A program made the translations under genes and the position numbers. This document shows, piece after piece, positions 63,937-64,000 of a DNA stretch of 64,000 nucleotides (position 1 is its first letter; each line of letters opens with the position of its first letter). The notes under the pieces are model-generated. The model was not told the origin of the DNA. It did not search any database and saw nothing but the letters and a program-made list of their open reading frames with translations. The stretch is from Leptospira sp. WS60.C2 (GTDB lineage Bacteria > Spirochaetota > Leptospiria > Leptospirales > Leptospiraceae): positions 2,522,501-2,586,500 of the forward strand of contig NZ_CP162133.1 in NCBI RefSeq assembly GCF_040833955.1. The letters run 5' to 3'.

Positions 63937-64000
63937 TTAGTTTTTCCCGAGTTTAAGTAGTAAGTAACTAGCGAGGAGTTTTACATCTTCTCCAGACTCT
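63937..64000 (-). CDS. C-terminal end of an unidentified upstream gene
   Basis: An open frame enters the window on the minus strand and ends at the TAA at 63937-63939, giving a tail of 20 residues (ESGEDVKLLASYLLLKLGKN). It is three bases before hisG, so they are probably co-transcribed. It may be hisZ, expected to be encoded somewhere for a short HisG, but 20 residues do not allow identification. Confidence 0.5.
   Translation of the reverse strand, partial: ESGEDVKLLASYLLLKLGKN

Overview
The window comes from a spirochaete, almost certainly a Leptospira of the saprophytic (L. biflexa/L. meyeri-like) type. This rests on recognition of gene content: low-GC DNA, many lipoproteins with loose spirochaetal lipoboxes, an outer membrane made with LpxD, an export-apparatus flagellar operon headed by a FliY-type switch protein, a bacterial XPB helicase, and Leptospira-style proteins of unknown function. 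No rRNA, tRNA, CRISPR array, transposase or phage gene was seen.

Layout. 1-9.5 kb: cut membrane protein, lipoproteins, Dps, alpha/beta hydrolases, SH3 protein, aspartate aminotransferase, XPB-type helicase. 9.5-18 kb: dusA and the flagellar export operon fliY-fliO-fliP-fliQ-fliR-flhB-flhA (minus strand, ATGA couplings). 18-24 kb: a DUF971 gene, an unusual fusion of an AGCS-type transporter with phosphatidylserine decarboxylase, an outer-membrane-like protein, small redox/lipid-binding proteins, lpxD and an OmpA-like protein. 24-37 kb: two divergent units of extracytoplasmic redox genes. The minus unit carries an exported tandem rhodanese, a pentaheme cytochrome c and three glycosyltransferase-type genes. 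The plus unit carries a DUF4395 protein, a GT-C-like membrane protein, an XRE-cupin regulator, then (behind a 31-bp palindrome) a rhodanese lipoprotein, a small exported protein, a beta-barrel protein, a second rhodanese-like lipoprotein and a pentaheme cytochrome lipoprotein. 37-49 kb: metZ, an ABC exporter (ATPase, FtsX-like permease, adaptor), mtaB, a TPR protein, clpC, a compact McsA-McsB-like fusion and a LolCDE-like ABC pair. 49-55.4 kb: membrane proteins and the coupled chain rnc-nudix-aroB-mscS-MORN, then acpP. 55.4-61.1 kb: an accessory block (third rhodanese lipoprotein, DUF1538 membrane protein, PII-like partner, hendecad-repeat coiled coil) between acpP and fabG. 61.1-64 kb: fabG, plsX, rpmF, hisG and the tail of another gene.

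How the genes work together. The most interesting locus is 24-37 kb. In both divergent units a rhodanese-fold exported protein is paired with a five-haem cytochrome, and the plus unit adds a beta-barrel protein. That composition resembles the rhodanese lipoprotein/porin/multihaem clusters (ExtHIJKL type) described in Geobacter for extracellular electron transfer and metalloid oxyanion reduction, and is proposed here as an outer-membrane redox conduit or sulfur/selenium-handling system. Other systems worth attention are the transporter-Psd fusion, the McsA/McsB-like arginine-kinase fusion beside clpC, and the DUF1538/PII-like pair.
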